Positions 63,059 to 64,000 of a stretch of 64,000 nucleotides of DNA are shown here, one piece after another. The notes beneath the pieces are model-generated. The model saw only the letters and a program-made list of their open reading frames with translations, was not told where the DNA came from and did no database searches. This DNA comes from Dermacentor variabilis (lineage: Eukaryota; Arthropoda; Arachnida; Ixodida; Ixodidae). How positions within the stretch are numbered: position 1 is the first letter of the stretch; every line of letters starts with the position of its first letter. The translations under genes were made by a program, and so were the position numbers. The DNA lies in contig NC_134569.1 of the NCBI RefSeq assembly GCF_050947875.1, positions 262,147,100 through 262,211,099 on the forward strand, given 5' to 3'.

Positions 63059-64000
63059 ATTACGCTTAACAGTTGTATCTAGTTGTCATTTTGCCTATGT
63101 AGCTTTATATAACCATGTCCACACTTACCTAAAGCACATAAGTGGCATCCTGAAAAAAAAACGAGCTTTTGATATTGCTTTGGAGAAAATTCATCTGTTT
63201 CGGCCTAACAGAATGTATACATACTGCACATACCTGCACATACCTTATCACCAACTGTTAGGTCACCTTACCTCTTTAGAGAATCACTCCTGCAACCAAG
63301 TATGCTGGTCCGGGTTTTACCTGCACTTCCACCTGTGCAGTTGGTAAAAGTCTGTTTACTGTAACTTCATATTTCAAACATTTGGTTGCATAAGAGGCTT
63401 TGGCAATACTGGCATCCCTAAGGCCTGGGCAGGCTTCGCGAAAGGCCACCAGTACCTCCTCGTTGAAGACTGCTCAGCATCCCTCTTGGTTCGACTGTGA
63501 CTAGGAACCTATATATCTTTCCTCCGAAACGGCTGCTATTGGGGATGCTTTGATGCAGAAAGAGGCTATTGTCACACACCTTAGGCCAGAAACCAATCTG
63601 GCACTAGGTGGAAATAGTCTTGTCTTTCCCAGATGGTGGTTCAGCCTCACGAGGCACAATCCTTCAGTCAATTTGCACACTGTCAATGTGAGTGAGACTG
63701 ATATAAGGTTGACTTTGGTGTCAGGTTTCTCGCCTGGTTCCGGTAGTGGCATCATGACCCGGTGTTTCCACTCTGGGGAATTCCAATATTCCAGATTTCA
63801 TTGATTACAAGCAATAGTGCTTACTTCCTCGTTTCGGCAAGATTTCTCAACATATGCAACATGACACTATCTTTGTCACGTGCGCTTTAAGTGTTGAAAT
63901 GCTCGAGAGCAACAACAGGTTCTGCCATCGTAAAGAGGCTTTCCATTCCTTCCTTGACAAGTGGTCATTGAGGTGGGTACAACTCAGGTGACGGTCAGTC
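63059..64000. other. No recognised feature
   Basis: Two short plus-strand frames (62949-63347 and 63550-63804) have no recognisable domain. No RNA gene or element boundary was seen. Confidence 0.45.

Noticed and set aside
63550..63804. Overlapping 84-codon frames on both strands near the right edge
   Set aside because: Mirror-image frames without recognisable motifs or context.

Overview
This window is eukaryotic repeat-rich DNA, most likely from a hard (ixodid) tick. The main support is a tRNA-headed SINE at 9.0 kb and again at 32.6 kb, whose tail matches what I recall of tick SINEs. CR1-, I- and RTE-type LINEs, several Gypsy lineages, Penelope-like elements and many non-autonomous DNA transposons fit the same picture. 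The species cannot be fixed from the sequence. I found no convincing host protein-coding gene, no rRNA and no prokaryotic system. Almost everything recognisable is a mobile element, most are broken, and many are nested, so their order of insertion can be read.

Layout. 0.3-2.3 kb: three copies of a ~620 bp hAT-like MITE, two of them head to head as a palindrome. 2.6-5.7 kb: a composite with hAT-like ends and an 8-bp target duplication, holding an RTE LINE that was itself hit by a solo LTR. 7.2-8.8 kb: a Penelope-like relic with a second copy inverted at 51.5-54.0 kb. 9.0 kb: SINE with a 16-bp target duplication. 11.8-19.6 kb: a minus-strand Gypsy (Gypsy-C) broken by a TTAA-type element, a PIF/Harbinger-like element that carries an I-clade LINE, and a CR1 LINE tail. 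20.3-33.7 kb: a two-gene CACTA/EnSpm-like unit, in which a small minus-strand ORF diverges from a TNP2-like transposase with introns. That transposase is split by a truncated Gypsy (Gypsy-B), a MITE and an almost full-length CR1 LINE whose ORF1 carries a 2A-like (StopGo) motif. 36.3-49.0 kb: a minus-strand Gypsy (Gypsy-A) between two copies of a CCAGTTGG-rich repeat, holding a non-autonomous LTR element and a Penelope-like element with ~740 bp inverted arms. 49.4-63.1 kb: an inverted repeat pair of unknown family, the second Penelope relic, and a CR1 LINE split by a young Gypsy (Gypsy-D, LTRs differing at 3 of 167 positions).

The elements interact only as layers of insertion and decay; there is no operon-like cooperation. 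The most complete machinery is Gypsy-D (56.7-62.0 kb) and the CR1 LINE at 29.0-33.4 kb, and both carry frameshifts or stops. The points most worth following are the 2A motif in the LINE, the divergent two-gene CACTA unit, the inverted-arm Penelope element and the precise truncated Gypsy insertion inside the transposase.
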